Part shown: positions 34,515 through 44,062 of the stretch, piece after piece | Layout of the letters: each line of letters opens with the position of its first letter | Numbering within the stretch: position 1 is the stretch's first letter | Assembly: GCA_025055795.1 (NCBI GenBank) | Contig: JANWVV010000033.1 | Location: 1-52,045 of the forward strand | DNA length: 52,045 nt | Origin: Gemmataceae bacterium | GTDB taxonomy: Bacteria > Planctomycetota > Planctomycetia > Gemmatales > Gemmataceae | Reading direction: 5' to 3' | Program-made: the position numbers and the translations under genes | The notes under the pieces: model-generated | Seen by the model: only the letters and a program-made list of their open reading frames with translations | Databases searched by the model: none | Told to the model about the DNA's origin: nothing

Positions 34515-37500
34515 TCATTCGAAGCGAAGGAGGAGGTCGCCTGTTTCGACCTGCATGCCGGGTCGAACGAGGATTTCGGCCACGCGTCCGGGTCGTTCGG
34601 CATAGAGGGTGGTTTCCATTTTCATGGCTTCCAGGGTAAGTAGTTTCTGGCCTGCAGCGACCTCTTCGCCGACGCCGACGGCTACGCGGACCACGGCTCC
34701 GGGCATGGGGGCGGCCAATTGTTTGGCATCGGCTGGGTCTGCCTTGGGCCGGCGGGTGGTCACACCCCCTTGTAAGGAGCGGTCTTCGACCAGCACTTCA
34801 CGGGGCTGACCATTCAGTTCGAAGTAGACAACGCGGTAGCCGTCCGGTTGGGGATCGCCCATGGTCATATACTTGACAATGAGGGTCTTACCGGGCTCGA
34901 TGTCGATACTGACCTCCTGGCCGGGCTGAAGACCACCGAAAAACACCGGCGTCGGCAAGACGCTCAGATCGGAATATTTTTCGAGAGTGCGGGCATAGTC
35001 GAGGAAGACTTTGGGATAAAGCACATAGGAAATGACGTCGTAATCGGTGACGGGACGGCGGAGTTTGTCTTCCAGCTCTTGGCGGACCTTGGCGAAGTCG
35101 GCGGGTGGTAGCAGGGCGCCGGGTCGGTCGGTCAGGGGTTTGCGCCCACGCAAGATGCGTTCCTGCAGTTGCTTGGGGAAGCCGCCAGGGGGCTGACCCA
35201 GCTTGCCCTCGAAAAACTCCACGACCGATTCGGGAAAGGCTAGTTCGCGTTTGGGATCGAGGATGTCATCGGGACTCAGGTTGTTGGCCAGCATGAACAG
35301 GGTCATATCACCTACGACTTTGGACGTAGGCGTTACTTTGATGATGTCGCCGAACAGCTTGTTGACCGCGGCGTAGAGCCGGCCGACTTCGTGCCACCGA
35401 TCGGTCAGGCCGAGGGCCTGCGCCTGTTGATAAAGATTGGCGTACTGGCCGCCGGGCATCTCATGGAGATAGACTTCGGCGGAGCTGCCGAGCTGGCCCG
35501 TCTCGAAGGGGGCATAGTAGCTGCGGACAGCTTCCCAGTAGTTGGCGGTTTCCTGGAGCGTGTCGAAATCGATGCCGGTATCCCGTTCGGTATAGCGGAG
35601 GGCTTCGACCAGAGCATTGAGGCTGGGCTGCGAGGTGCCGCCCGCCAGGGGAGCAAAGGCACAGTCGACGATGTCGACCCCCTCTTCGGCGGCCTCGAGA
35701 TAGGCAGCGATCTGTCCCCCCGCGGTGTCATGGGTATGGAAATGCAACGGCACACCCACCTCCTGGCGTAGTGCCCGGAACAGCTTTTTGGCCGCATACG
35801 GTTTAAGCAGACCGGCCATGTCTTTGATGGCCAACAGGTGAATGCCGAGCTTTTCCAGCTGGCGGGCCAGATCGACGTAGTAACTGAGGGTATATTTATC
35901 ACGTTTGGGATCGAGGATGTCGCCTGTGTAGCAGATGGCCGCTTCACATAGAGCATTGGTGTGGTTCAGGACGGCGTCGATGGCCACGCGTAGGTTGGGC
36001 AGCCAGTTGTTAGCGTCGAAGATGCGGAACAGATCGATACCCGCCTGGGCGGCCAGACGTACGAATTCGACGACGACATTATCCGGGTAATTGGAGTAGC
36101 CGACGGCATTGGCAGCCCGCAACAGCATTTGGAATAAGATGTTCGGGATACGTTGCCGCAGACGGATGAGACGATCCCAGGGAGACTCCTTAAGGAAACG
36201 CATAGCGGTATCGAAGGTGGCCCCGCCCCACATTTCCAGGGAAAACAAGCCGTGATGATACTGGGCGTAGCGATCAGCCACAGCGAGCATGTCGTAGGTG
36301 CGCATCCGGGTGGCCAGGAGGGACTGATGAGCATCCCGCATAGTGGTGTCAGTGACCAGCAAAGGTTGGTGTTGCCGTACCCATTGGGCAAAGCGCACCG
36401 GTCCCAGTTCGCGCAGCTTATCGCGTGTGCCAGGCGGAACCTGCCGGGGCCTGGTGGGTAGAGGGGGGACCACGGTGTCCGGGTGATCCCATTTACCCCG
36501 ACGTAGCACGGCCGGGTCCTTGATGTCCGGATGACCGTTGACAATGACGTCGCCGATGTAGGAAAGCAGTTTGGTAGCGCGGTCGCGACGGGTAGGCAGC
36601 CGGAACAGCTCGGGTGTTTCGTCGATAAAACGGGTAGTGGTCTCCGCAGCCAGGAAGCGTGGATGCGTTACCAGATTAATCAAGAAGGGGATGTTTGTTT
36701 TGACACCCCGGATGCGGAATTCCTGGAGGCACCGTTCCATGCGATTGGCTGCTTCTTCGAAGCTCAGGCCACTGGTAGTGACCTTGACCAGCAGGGAATC
36801 GTAGAAGGGGGTGATAACAGCTCCGGGGTTAGCCGTCCCGGCGTCCAGCCGTACGCCGGGGCCGCCGCTGGAGCGATAGGCACTGAGGCGACCGTAGTCT
36901 GGAACAAAGTTGTTGGCTGGATCCTCGGTGGTTACGCGGCACTGAATGGCGTACCCACGGGTGGTGATCTGCCCTTGGAGCAGTTCGAGCGGAGGTTCGT
37001 GGAGGCGATAGCCAGCGGCAATGAGGATCTGGGCCCGCACAATGTCCAGACCGGTGATTTGTTCGGTGACAGTGTGTTCCACCTGGATGCGGGGGTTGAC
37101 TTCAATGAAGTAAAACGTTTCGGCGTCGACGTCGTAGAGGAACTCAACGGTAGCGGCGTTATCGATGCGACAGGCTCGCCCAATGGCCAGGGCCGCGTCC
37201 AAAATCCGCTGCCGGACGCTGGCAGGCAGCTTGGGTGCCGGGGCGATTTCCACTACTTTCTGATGTCGACGTTGGATGGTGCAGTCCCGTTCGTACAGAT
37301 GGACCAGTTCCCCGTGGCGATCTCCCAGAAGTTGTACTTCGATGTGTCGAGCCCGGCGGACGTACTTTTCCAGGAACACGTCAGGAATGCCGAAGGCAGT
37401 TCCAGCTTCGCGCTGGGCAGCCGTCAGGGCATCTTCCAGTTGTTCCGGGGCGTGGACGACACGCATGCCCCGTCCGCCGCCGCCCATGGCCGCCTTGATA

Positions 37501-37991
37501 ATGACGGGGTAGCCAAGCTTGTCGGCCAGGGCATGCGCCTCGGCAGCACTACGCACCGGTGTGTCGCTGCCGGCCAAAATGGGCACGCCCGCCTGTCGAG
37601 CGAGTGACCGCGCGGCGACCTTGTCACCGAGTTGCTCCAGCACTTCGGGCCGGGGACCGATAAACGTGATACCAGCCTCCGCGCAGGCACGGGCAAAGGC
37701 AGCGTTCTCCGACAGAAAACCATACCCCGGATGAATGGCGTCGACTTCCACCTGCCGAGCTAACTCAACTATGCCGCTGATGTCCAAATAGGCACGAATC
37801 GGTTCCCCCGGTTTGCCCACCCGATAGGCCTCATCGGCTTTGAACCGGTGCAGGGCGAACCGGTCTTCATGCGAATAAATGGCGACCGTGCGAATCCCCA
37901 GCTCATGAGCCGAACGGAATACACGAATGGCAATCTCACTGCGGTTTGCTACAAGCAATTTCTGAAAGGGCGGTGCAGCCAGCACTTTCAT
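34515..37991 (-). CDS. pyc: Pyruvate carboxylase
   Basis: Single-chain biotin enzyme (1158 residues) making oxaloacetate from pyruvate, bicarbonate and ATP to refill the TCA cycle. The biotin carboxylase half (residues 1-460) has KLLVANRSEIAIR, the ATP-grasp KAAMGGGGRGMR and RDCTIQRRHQK. The carboxyltransferase (about 545-830) starts with TDTTMRDAHQSLLATR and includes WGGATFDTAMRF. A tetramerisation/linker part follows, and the C-terminal biotinyl domain has EAMKMET with biotinylated Lys1124. Domain order and length are canonical. The leader (37992-38302) contains a strong hairpin at 38057-38089. Confidence 0.98.
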   Translation of the reverse strand: MKVLAAPPFQKLLVANRSEIAIRVFRSAHELGIRTVAIYSHEDRFALHRFKADEAYRVGKPGEPIRAYLDISGIVELARQVEVDAIHPGYGFLSENAAFARACAEAGITFIGPRPEVLEQLGDKVAARSLARQAGVPILAGSDTPVRSAAEAHALADKLGYPVIIKAAMGGGGRGMRVVHAPEQLEDALTAAQREAGTAFGIPDVFLEKYVRRARHIEVQLLGDRHGELVHLYERDCTIQRRHQKVVEIAPAPKLPASVRQRILDAALAIGRACRIDNAATVEFLYDVDAETFYFIEVNPRIQVEHTVTEQITGLDIVRAQILIAAGYRLHEPPLELLQGQITTRGYAIQCRVTTEDPANNFVPDYGRLSAYRSSGGPGVRLDAGTANPGAVITPFYDSLLVKVTTSGLSFEEAANRMERCLQEFRIRGVKTNIPFLINLVTHPRFLAAETTTRFIDETPELFRLPTRRDRATKLLSYIGDVIVNGHPDIKDPAVLRRGKWDHPDTVVPPLPTRPRQVPPGTRDKLRELGPVRFAQWVRQHQPLLVTDTTMRDAHQSLLATRMRTYDMLAVADRYAQYHHGLFSLEMWGGATFDTAMRFLKESPWDRLIRLRQRIPNILFQMLLRAANAVGYSNYPDNVVVEFVRLAAQAGIDLFRIFDANNWLPNLRVAIDAVLNHTNALCEAAICYTGDILDPKRDKYTLSYYVDLARQLEKLGIHLLAIKDMAGLLKPYAAKKLFRALRQEVGVPLHFHTHDTAGGQIAAYLEAAEEGVDIVDCAFAPLAGGTSQPSLNALVEALRYTERDTGIDFDTLQETANYWEAVRSYYAPFETGQLGSSAEVYLHEMPGGQYANLYQQAQALGLTDRWHEVGRLYAAVNKLFGDIIKVTPTSKVVGDMTLFMLANNLSPDDILDPKRELAFPESVVEFFEGKLGQPPGGFPKQLQERILRGRKPLTDRPGALLPPADFAKVRQELEDKLRRPVTDYDVISYVLYPKVFLDYARTLEKYSDLSVLPTPVFFGGLQPGQEVSIDIEPGKTLIVKYMTMGDPQPDGYRVVYFELNGQPREVLVEDRSLQGGVTTRRPKADPADAKQLAAPMPGAVVRVAVGVGEEVAAGQKLLTLEAMKMETTLYAERPGRVAEILVRPGMQVETGDLLLRFE

Positions 37992-38056
37992 AACGCCGTT
38001 TACCTCAAAAGAACCATTGCATCCGTAAACATCTTACGAAGCGGCGTCCGTCCCGT

Positions 38057-38089
38057 CAGAGACGGCTTTCGCTTTGCCGCCCGTCTCTG
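38057..38089. other. 9-bp hairpin upstream of pyc
   Basis: CAGAGACGG and CCGTCTCTG form a perfect 9-bp stem around a 15-nt loop, 66-98 nt upstream of the pyc start. It has no U-tract on either strand, so it may be a leader structure or a weak barrier after the DUF1573 gene. The rest of the 311-nt gap (37992-38302) shows nothing else. Confidence 0.5.
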
Positions 38090-38302
38090 GCTTATTAATC
38101 TCGCCCAATTGGAGCGCCCACCGGACTAAAGTGGCGTCGCGTTGGTGCTACTTTGGTCGCTGACCCGGCGTTGGTCCGCAGACAAAGCTCAAGCTGTTAC
38201 CCGTTTGGGGTCGGTCGCAGGAGAGGGACCGCTGAGGACACTCAGGAGGTGAGTTAACCACAGTGGCAGCGGGTAGAACAGGGAGGTCCCAAACGTGGAG
38301 TA

Positions 38303-39295
38303 TTACCGGTCAGTCGGTTGTACCTGTACAATCACCGGAATGATGCTGTGGCGAGGGTTATTCGTGTGGAACTCGAGGGTACGGTGGAAAGGAGTTGCGG
38401 TCTGGGGACGGACGGCGATAACAACACCGTGGGTCGAGCGGGCTTCGTCGCTTTCAAGGATGACTTGCACCTGATCGTCGGCCCCATCGACCCGGACAAT
38501 CCGGAAGGGCTGTTCGAGAGCTAGCGTGATGCGTTGTTCCTGAGGTTGGCCGGGTCGGGCCCGATCGAAAGTGACGGTCTGAGGTCGGGCTGCCACCACC
38601 GACGGCGTGATGGTCACAGTGACCGGAATGCGCAAGCGTGGTGTGCCGGGGTAGTTGGTCCGGAATAGCAATTCACACATCCAGTGGCCGGCTGGACAGC
38701 CTTTTTCCAAAGTGGCGGTGACCGTGTATGAAACCCGTTGCCCCTGCCGGAGGGGAGGCGATAGCTCGACCCGCACGTAACCACCCGTGCTGATCGCCTC
38801 AGTAATCTGCCAGTTGGGATCTCCTGAAAATGTAATGGTGGCTGTGCGTTGGGCAGTTTGACCAGCGGGCACGGTACCGAAATCCAACTGATCAGGAGAA
38901 ATGCTCAGGTCGTCGCGGGCAATAGTCTGGACCCGCAGGGTGACCTCTTCTACGCTCGGACTGAGGAAGGGGACGTAAATGGTAACACTTTTAACGGTAT
39001 TAGGGGTGGGGATGCGGCGGGTGTCCATGTAGGCAATGACGGCAGCCGTTTCGCCGGGGGCCACCCTCTGGTGGCTAAGGGCCACCGAGACGCAGCCGCA
39101 GGAAACCCGGGGTGTCCCCAACACCAAGGGTTGGGTAGTGGTGTTGGTAAAGCGGAAGTAGTGCACCAGTAAGGCCCCGCGGGGGGAGGCCCCAAAGTCT
39201 TTTTCCCGCTCACTGAACAAGCTGGCCGCCCCCGCTGCCCATACTGGTGTCACCAACCCTACGGTCACGACTATTGAGCTGAGTAAACGTAGCAT
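38303..39295 (-). CDS. Exported DUF1573-type protein
   Basis: A 330-residue protein starting at the ATG at 39295, with AAGGGGGAG 7 nt upstream and a signal peptide (LLSSIVVTVGLVTPVWA). The first Ig-like domain has the DUF1573 pattern: FGASPRGALLVHYFRFTNTT, then VSCGCVSVALS and APGETAAVIAYMDT. Two or three more beta-sandwich repeats follow (LDFGTVPAGQTAQRT, VTFDRARPGQPQEQRI). Such proteins are exported and of unknown function, possibly structural. Upstream in-frame starts (to 39499) give no family-like sequence. Confidence 0.88.
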   Translation of the reverse strand: MLRLLSSIVVTVGLVTPVWAAGAASLFSEREKDFGASPRGALLVHYFRFTNTTTQPLVLGTPRVSCGCVSVALSHQRVAPGETAAVIAYMDTRRIPTPNTVKSVTIYVPFLSPSVEEVTLRVQTIARDDLSISPDQLDFGTVPAGQTAQRTATITFSGDPNWQITEAISTGGYVRVELSPPLRQGQRVSYTVTATLEKGCPAGHWMCELLFRTNYPGTPRLRIPVTVTITPSVVAARPQTVTFDRARPGQPQEQRITLALEQPFRIVRVDGADDQVQVILESDEARSTHGVVIAVRPQTATPFHRTLEFHTNNPRHSIIPVIVQVQPTDR

Positions 39296-39573
39296 GAGCA
39301 ACTCCCCCTTGGTTGGCCAGAGGCGGTCTCCGCCCCCACGGAGGACCGTCCCTCTGCTAATATTTTTCGATGTCCGCCTGATACGTTCTGGGAGCAAAAC
39401 CCACTGGTTGTTGCCTGACCGATAGCCTGTAGTAGCCAGGTTCATTGTTGTCAGGCGATTGTGCATTTTCTGTACATCCGCTACAGTTGCGGCGAACAAA
39501 CCTGGGGATGACTCGACGACTTCCGGGACCCCTCGTGTGTTCTGCGGCTGAGCATCCTTTGCTTACTAGACCA

Positions 39574-40311
39574 TCAGGCCCGGGCGAGCACCGCTCCATA
39601 GACAGCGCTCGCCCGGCCCTTGAGCAACTGCTGTGCCGCTGCTGTTAGGGTGGCCCCGGTCGTCATGACGTCATCCACAATCAGAATGCGTTTGCCTTTC
39701 AGAGTTGCACCGGGACGAAGGGAAAACGCCCCGCTCGCGTTGGTCCAACGTGCCGAAGCGGACAGTTGCTCCTCCTGAGCAATACCGTGACGTCGGCGTA
39801 ACAGGCGCGGATTGTAGGGAAGATGCAGACGGCGTGCCAGCATGCGGGCTAGACGGTCTGCCTGATTGTGTCCCCGGTGCCAACGTCGCTTCCAATGGAT
39901 GGGAACACAGGTGACCAGATCAACAGACAGATTGCGGATAGCTCCACCGCGTTCCTCGGCCAGAACCGCTCCCATCCACTCGGCCAACGCCTCGCCCTGC
40001 GGCGTTTTCATCAGCAGGATGATCTGTCGCAGGCAGCCGTCGTAAGGACCTAGGCGAATGGTACCGCTCAGAATCCAAGGACCAGATCGACACTGCGGGC
40101 AACCGGTGGCGTAATCTCCATACTTCCCCACAGTCGTCGCGCAACGGGGGCAACAAGCGTGCGGATCAGTCACAGCAGCCGTATAACAGACCGTGCACAA
40201 TCCAAAGCGAATCGGACCTGCCTCTTGTTCGCTGCCCAGGCACAGCCAACAACGGTTCGGTAGGAGCAATTCCGCCAGATGCCACAAACCGCGACGCCAC
40301 AATGAGGCCAT
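39574..40311 (-). CDS. ComF family protein
   Basis: A 245-residue ComFC-like protein: two CxxC pairs at the N-terminus (NRCWLC, CPRC and CPQC) that probably bind zinc, then a phosphoribosyltransferase fold with the PRPP loop ILIVDDVMTTGATL. In naturally competent bacteria ComFC supports DNA uptake; in others its role is unknown. The ATG at 40311 is preferred (AGGT 8 nt upstream, start of the family-like LWRRGLWHLAELLLPNRC); an upstream ATG at 40371 adds 20 nonconserved residues. No other competence genes are in the window. Confidence 0.88.
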   Translation of the reverse strand: MASLWRRGLWHLAELLLPNRCWLCLGSEQEAGPIRFGLCTVCYTAAVTDPHACCPRCATTVGKYGDYATGCPQCRSGPWILSGTIRLGPYDGCLRQIILLMKTPQGEALAEWMGAVLAEERGGAIRNLSVDLVTCVPIHWKRRWHRGHNQADRLARMLARRLHLPYNPRLLRRRHGIAQEEQLSASARWTNASGAFSLRPGATLKGKRILIVDDVMTTGATLTAAAQQLLKGRASAVYGAVLARA

Positions 40312-40662
40312 TGCTGTTATACCTGATAAGGCCGACCTGTTGATATGCAATGATAACGAGATAAGTCGCATTTACCCGAACACCTTTCAGAGATGTTACT
40401 AGTGTGATAAGAGCGGGAAAATGAAATTCTCGCTTTGGTTTATGGCTGAAGCGGACGTGAATAGTGCCGATGGCCAGGCTACCATCGAACGGTAGCCAGT
40501 GATCCAAAGATTCATGCTTCTTTTTGATTGTGCACTTTGGAAGAGCTGGAGCTTGGACATGCAGACCGGTTTGCTGGATATACAAGGATGTTCAGGCCAA
40601 GCGAGTGTTGCCAATACAAGCAACAAGACATGTAAGAGTGCGTTTGGAGAAAGAGACGAGTG
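40312..40662. other. Intergenic region between comF and histidine kinase gene
   Basis: About 350 nt downstream of the kinase gene and upstream of comF, both on the minus strand. It should contain the comF promoter; I see no terminator, RNA motif or credible small gene. Confidence 0.45.
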
Positions 40663-42468
40663 TCAAGCGGATTGCTTTAGTGCCATGGCGGGTTGGTGCC
40701 AGCGAGGAAGACGGACATGGAAACGGCCGGGCAGGTGTGGGAGGGGGGCATAACATAGATCACCCTTGTTCTGACGGACTAAACGCCAGGCGAGCGGTAG
40801 CCCTAGCCCACGACCGCGTCCCGCTTCCTTGCCGGAGTAGAACGGATCGAAGGCATGCTCGGCCGCAGAGCCGGCCAGACCAGGGCCGCTGTCTTCGACG
40901 TATATGTGCACCTGGTTGTGATCAGCGATGACCTTTACTTGCACCGTACCATTGCGGGATACCTCGGCAGCGTTGAGGAGCACAGCGGTCAGGGCCCGTT
41001 GGACCTGTTGCGGGTCGACATGCAGCATCAGAGTGGAATCATCGACTGTTAGCCTCAGGTTGGCACAACACTGTTCGAATGTCGAGCGGGTTTCCCGCTG
41101 CACGGCCAGCAGTAGTTCGGTCAGGGCTACGGGTTGACGGTGCGGTTGCGGCGGACGGGCGAAGGTGAGCACGTCTCGAAGCAGATCGGCAATGCGGTAT
41201 ACCTGCTTGCGTACTAGTTGGAGGCCTTCGCGTCGCTGGGGATCTGTTTCCTTGCGTAAGAGATTTTGCACCTGAGTGGCGATGACCGCCAGGGGGTTAT
41301 TGATCTCATGGGCAGCGCCCGCGGCAAACTCGGCCAGTGCGGCCAGCTTGGCTTGCTGCAGTTGTTGGGCTGCTTGCTGTTGCAGGTGCTCGATAACTTT
41401 GTAGAGCCGATCCAGTTCGGCTTGTAATGAGGCGATCCGTCGTGTCGCCTGCCGGCGGCGGTGCCCTACCGCCTGTCGCATCAAGGGGATCAGAAGTGGT
41501 TGTTCGTAGGGATTCCCCCCCGGCTCTTGTCGCTGAGGCAGCGTGCCTGGCTTGTCGGCGACGGCAGCGTGCTTCTGCCCGCCAAAGGGGGGTGTGGGTT
41601 GTGAAGAAGAGCAGGTGGCAGTGCTTGGTTCCGGAGGTGAGCGTAAGGGGCAAGCGGCAGGCGTTTGATCAGGGCAAGGGGAGGAGGAGGACTGGCCTGG
41701 CAGTGTTGCTGGAACAACCAGGGAGGCCTGATTCAGGATTTGCAGCAAGGCCTTGCGATCGGCCCCTGTGGTTAACCCCAGGGCAAGGGCGGTGGGATCG
41801 CTGCGTTCCAGTTCCATCCAGGTCCACTGAACCAGGGCAAATAGTGCAGCGTGGCTAGCTAGGGAACTGGCCGCGGACCAGGGCAGATGCAACGTTCCGC
41901 AGACGGAGGCCAGCCAGGAGGGCAAGCGCCAACGTAGAGCCAACCGCCGGGCGATGATCGTGTGGTCGGCTCCCCATGTGAGTCTTTGTCGGCGGCGTGG
42001 AGCGGAGCGGGCCTTTGGGTCACACAGAACGTCGCCAAGGGCGTGGACGTCGATAGTAGCAACGGCATACCAGCCCAACGGAGCCAGCAGGGCAGCAAAA
42101 TAAGCTTGGACAGGATGAGCCAATCGGCACCGGTCGGCCAGGCCGGTAGCTTGCCGTGCTGCCTGCAAGGCCCACTGCCACAGGCGGTTCCAGAAATGAC
42201 TGGTCCAGGGAATGACGCCACGGGCGGGCCGTTGTAGCAGACCAAGTGCGGCCGCTGGGAGCCGTGCGGCCTGCAAAGCCAACAGTGACCAATCCCCTGG
42301 AGTGCGGTGAGGCCGAGCAAAGCGGTACAGAAACAATGCCAACGCCGGATCTTCCCGAGCCCGCTGTGGAAGCTCACCGGGCGCATCCGCCAAAGCAATC
42401 AGGTTTTCGGTACGGGGGCACAGCCACGGCAGTGTAGCTGCTGCCGACCCCACCGCCATCCGGGGCAC
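40663..42468 (-). CDS. Sensor histidine kinase with HDOD-like N-terminus
   Basis: A 601-residue soluble kinase. The N-terminal half (about 20-240) resembles an HDOD domain, including TWGADHTIIARRLALRWRLP, but the His-Asp pair expected near residue 130 reads LAPLG, as is common in HDOD. A proline/serine-rich linker and a Q-rich coiled coil follow, then the HisKA H-box AAHEINNPLAVI and a HATPase domain with N-box LLNAAEV, DSGPGL and GRGLGLPLA. No transmembrane helices are present, so it senses an internal signal. The GTG at 42468 has AGGAG 7-8 nt upstream. The response regulator gene lies 135 nt upstream on the same strand, suggesting a pair. Confidence 0.88.
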   Translation of the reverse strand: MPRMAVGSAAATLPWLCPRTENLIALADAPGELPQRAREDPALALFLYRFARPHRTPGDWSLLALQAARLPAAALGLLQRPARGVIPWTSHFWNRLWQWALQAARQATGLADRCRLAHPVQAYFAALLAPLGWYAVATIDVHALGDVLCDPKARSAPRRRQRLTWGADHTIIARRLALRWRLPSWLASVCGTLHLPWSAASSLASHAALFALVQWTWMELERSDPTALALGLTTGADRKALLQILNQASLVVPATLPGQSSSSPCPDQTPAACPLRSPPEPSTATCSSSQPTPPFGGQKHAAVADKPGTLPQRQEPGGNPYEQPLLIPLMRQAVGHRRRQATRRIASLQAELDRLYKVIEHLQQQAAQQLQQAKLAALAEFAAGAAHEINNPLAVIATQVQNLLRKETDPQRREGLQLVRKQVYRIADLLRDVLTFARPPQPHRQPVALTELLLAVQRETRSTFEQCCANLRLTVDDSTLMLHVDPQQVQRALTAVLLNAAEVSRNGTVQVKVIADHNQVHIYVEDSGPGLAGSAAEHAFDPFYSGKEAGRGRGLGLPLAWRLVRQNKGDLCYAPLPHLPGRFHVRLPRWHQPAMALKQSA

Positions 42469-42603
42469 AATCCCACTCCTTCCATGGAGAGACGCAAAAA
42501 CTATCCCACTGGTATGCCAACAATCCGATGTATTTGTAGCACCGGCTCAGGCCTTTGAGGACCCACTACCTGCTCTGCAGACCACAGGTTGAGTGGCTCG
42601 GCA

Positions 42604-43185
42604 CTACACCAGCATCTTGGACTCCAAGCCGAGTTGAGCGCACATCTTTTCGATGAGCACATCAACGTCAAATGGCTTGGCCAGGAAGTCATCTGCACCG
42701 GCCAGTTTCAGTTCCTGGACCTTGTCCTCCTCGATCATCCCCGAGATGCAGATGATCCGGACGTCCTCCATGTTTGGGTCGGAACGGACACGCTGACACA
42801 CCTCCCGGCCATTGATGTCTGGAAGCATCACGTCCAGAATGATCAGGTCGGGATGGTATTCCTTGACCATCATGCCAGCGTCGAAGCCATTGGTGGCAAT
42901 CCGGACTTCGAAACGGCCGTCTTCCTGCAAAGCCTGGCTGACAGTGGCCACCAGATCCGGTTCATCGTCGACCAGCAAGACCTTGCGCTTGCCGCTTTCC
43001 AGGGCATCAGTGGGAATGCCGTGATCCTTCATGAACTTGTAAAGAGCTTCGCGAGGAATTCGGCGGAATTTGGAACCTGGAACGCGGAAGCCTTTGAGCT
43101 GGCCGCTGTCGAAGCAGCGGATGATCGTTTGCTGGGAGACTTTGCAGATTTTCGCAGCTTCTCCAGTGGTAAAGACGGTCTTCAT
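42604..43185 (-). CDS. Response regulator: excisionase-type HTH then receiver
   Basis: A 193-residue regulator with unusual domain order: an N-terminal MerR/excisionase-type winged HTH (FTTGEAAKICKVSQQTIIRCFDSGQLKGFRVPGS) followed by a receiver (about 68-185) with the acidic pair in LLVDDEPD, phosphoacceptor Asp in IILDVMLPD, Ser in ISGM and Lys in AKPFD. I start it at the ATG at 43185, behind GGGTGAG; a TTG at 43191 adds two residues. It probably binds DNA and is controlled by the HDOD-like kinase just downstream. Confidence 0.92.
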   Translation of the reverse strand: MKTVFTTGEAAKICKVSQQTIIRCFDSGQLKGFRVPGSKFRRIPREALYKFMKDHGIPTDALESGKRKVLLVDDEPDLVATVSQALQEDGRFEVRIATNGFDAGMMVKEYHPDLIILDVMLPDINGREVCQRVRSDPNMEDVRIICISGMIEEDKVQELKLAGADDFLAKPFDVDVLIEKMCAQLGLESKMLV

Positions 43186-44062
43186 GGTCAACTCACCCTT
43201 ACCGGCAGAGCCGGCCCCTGTACGGTCCCCGCCTACTGGCGCCTTGGCCCTTTGGGGACCGGAATCCCTTCCGAAAACCTACCTGAATACCCGATGATTT
43301 GTGCCAGAGGCGAAGGCGACTGCTTCTACCCCTGGAAGGACCCGGCGTGAGAGGGAGCACCAAGGCCCGAGGCTGGCCAGTCCAGCCATACCTCCGTTTC
43401 CATCCTAGCGTTACCACGGGCGTATTCCAAGCGTGATTGCCGTGTACCGTTTTTCCCCTTTTTACAGGGGCTGCCACACCTGGTATATCGCCTCGTTTTT
43501 ACGCTAATGGCAAATTTTCCCTGGCATGCCCCATTTTTTTTCTCACGCCGGTCCACTCTTTCGCATCTGCTATTACAGCCTTCCGGCTGTACCATTCCAG
43601 GTCAACCGTCGGTGGGACCTTGCCATAAACCGTTGCGATCACACACCCTCTCTTGTTGATCCGGCTTGGAAAAATGAATAAACCATGGGTACCGCACTTC
43701 AATTATCCAGGCCGCGTGCTCGCGTAAGGCCGTGGTGCTGCTGGGCTGCGGGGGTCGTTCGCTCTCCGTGCCCGCCGAGAGGGCCTGCGGAATCGACCAT
43801 TGGTTCATGAAGGTTAACCGTCGTTCTCCTGGATGGTAGTCAGCCGGTGTGTCCGTCTCCAGTGTCGATCGACTCTGTGACGGACGCGGACATCCTCTTT
43901 GCCCCTTGGAATCTGGCCATCGTTCCTAACAGGAAAATGGTCAGCAGGGGAAAGAGTTGCACCGCCAGGGATGTCAAGCCAGGCAGGCGGGGCGAAGTTG
44001 CACTCGGTCAACTCCCGCCGGTTTGCTGGTTTGTCCCCGCGGGCGGACCGCTTCATAGCAAC
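43186..44062. other. Long gene-free region between mnmG and the regulator
   Basis: About 880 nt on the 3' side of mnmG and 5' side of the response regulator. Frames of 60-90 codons exist (for example 43814-44056, starting 7 nt after mnmG ends), but none resembles a known protein or has a good ribosome binding site. No rsmG, parA or parB, often found near mnmG, is present. Confidence 0.5.

Noticed and set aside
43814..44056. 80-codon minus-strand frame 7 nt after mnmG
   Set aside because: Position suggests an operon partner, but the sequence does not resemble RsmG or any other known mnmG neighbour and lacks coding character.
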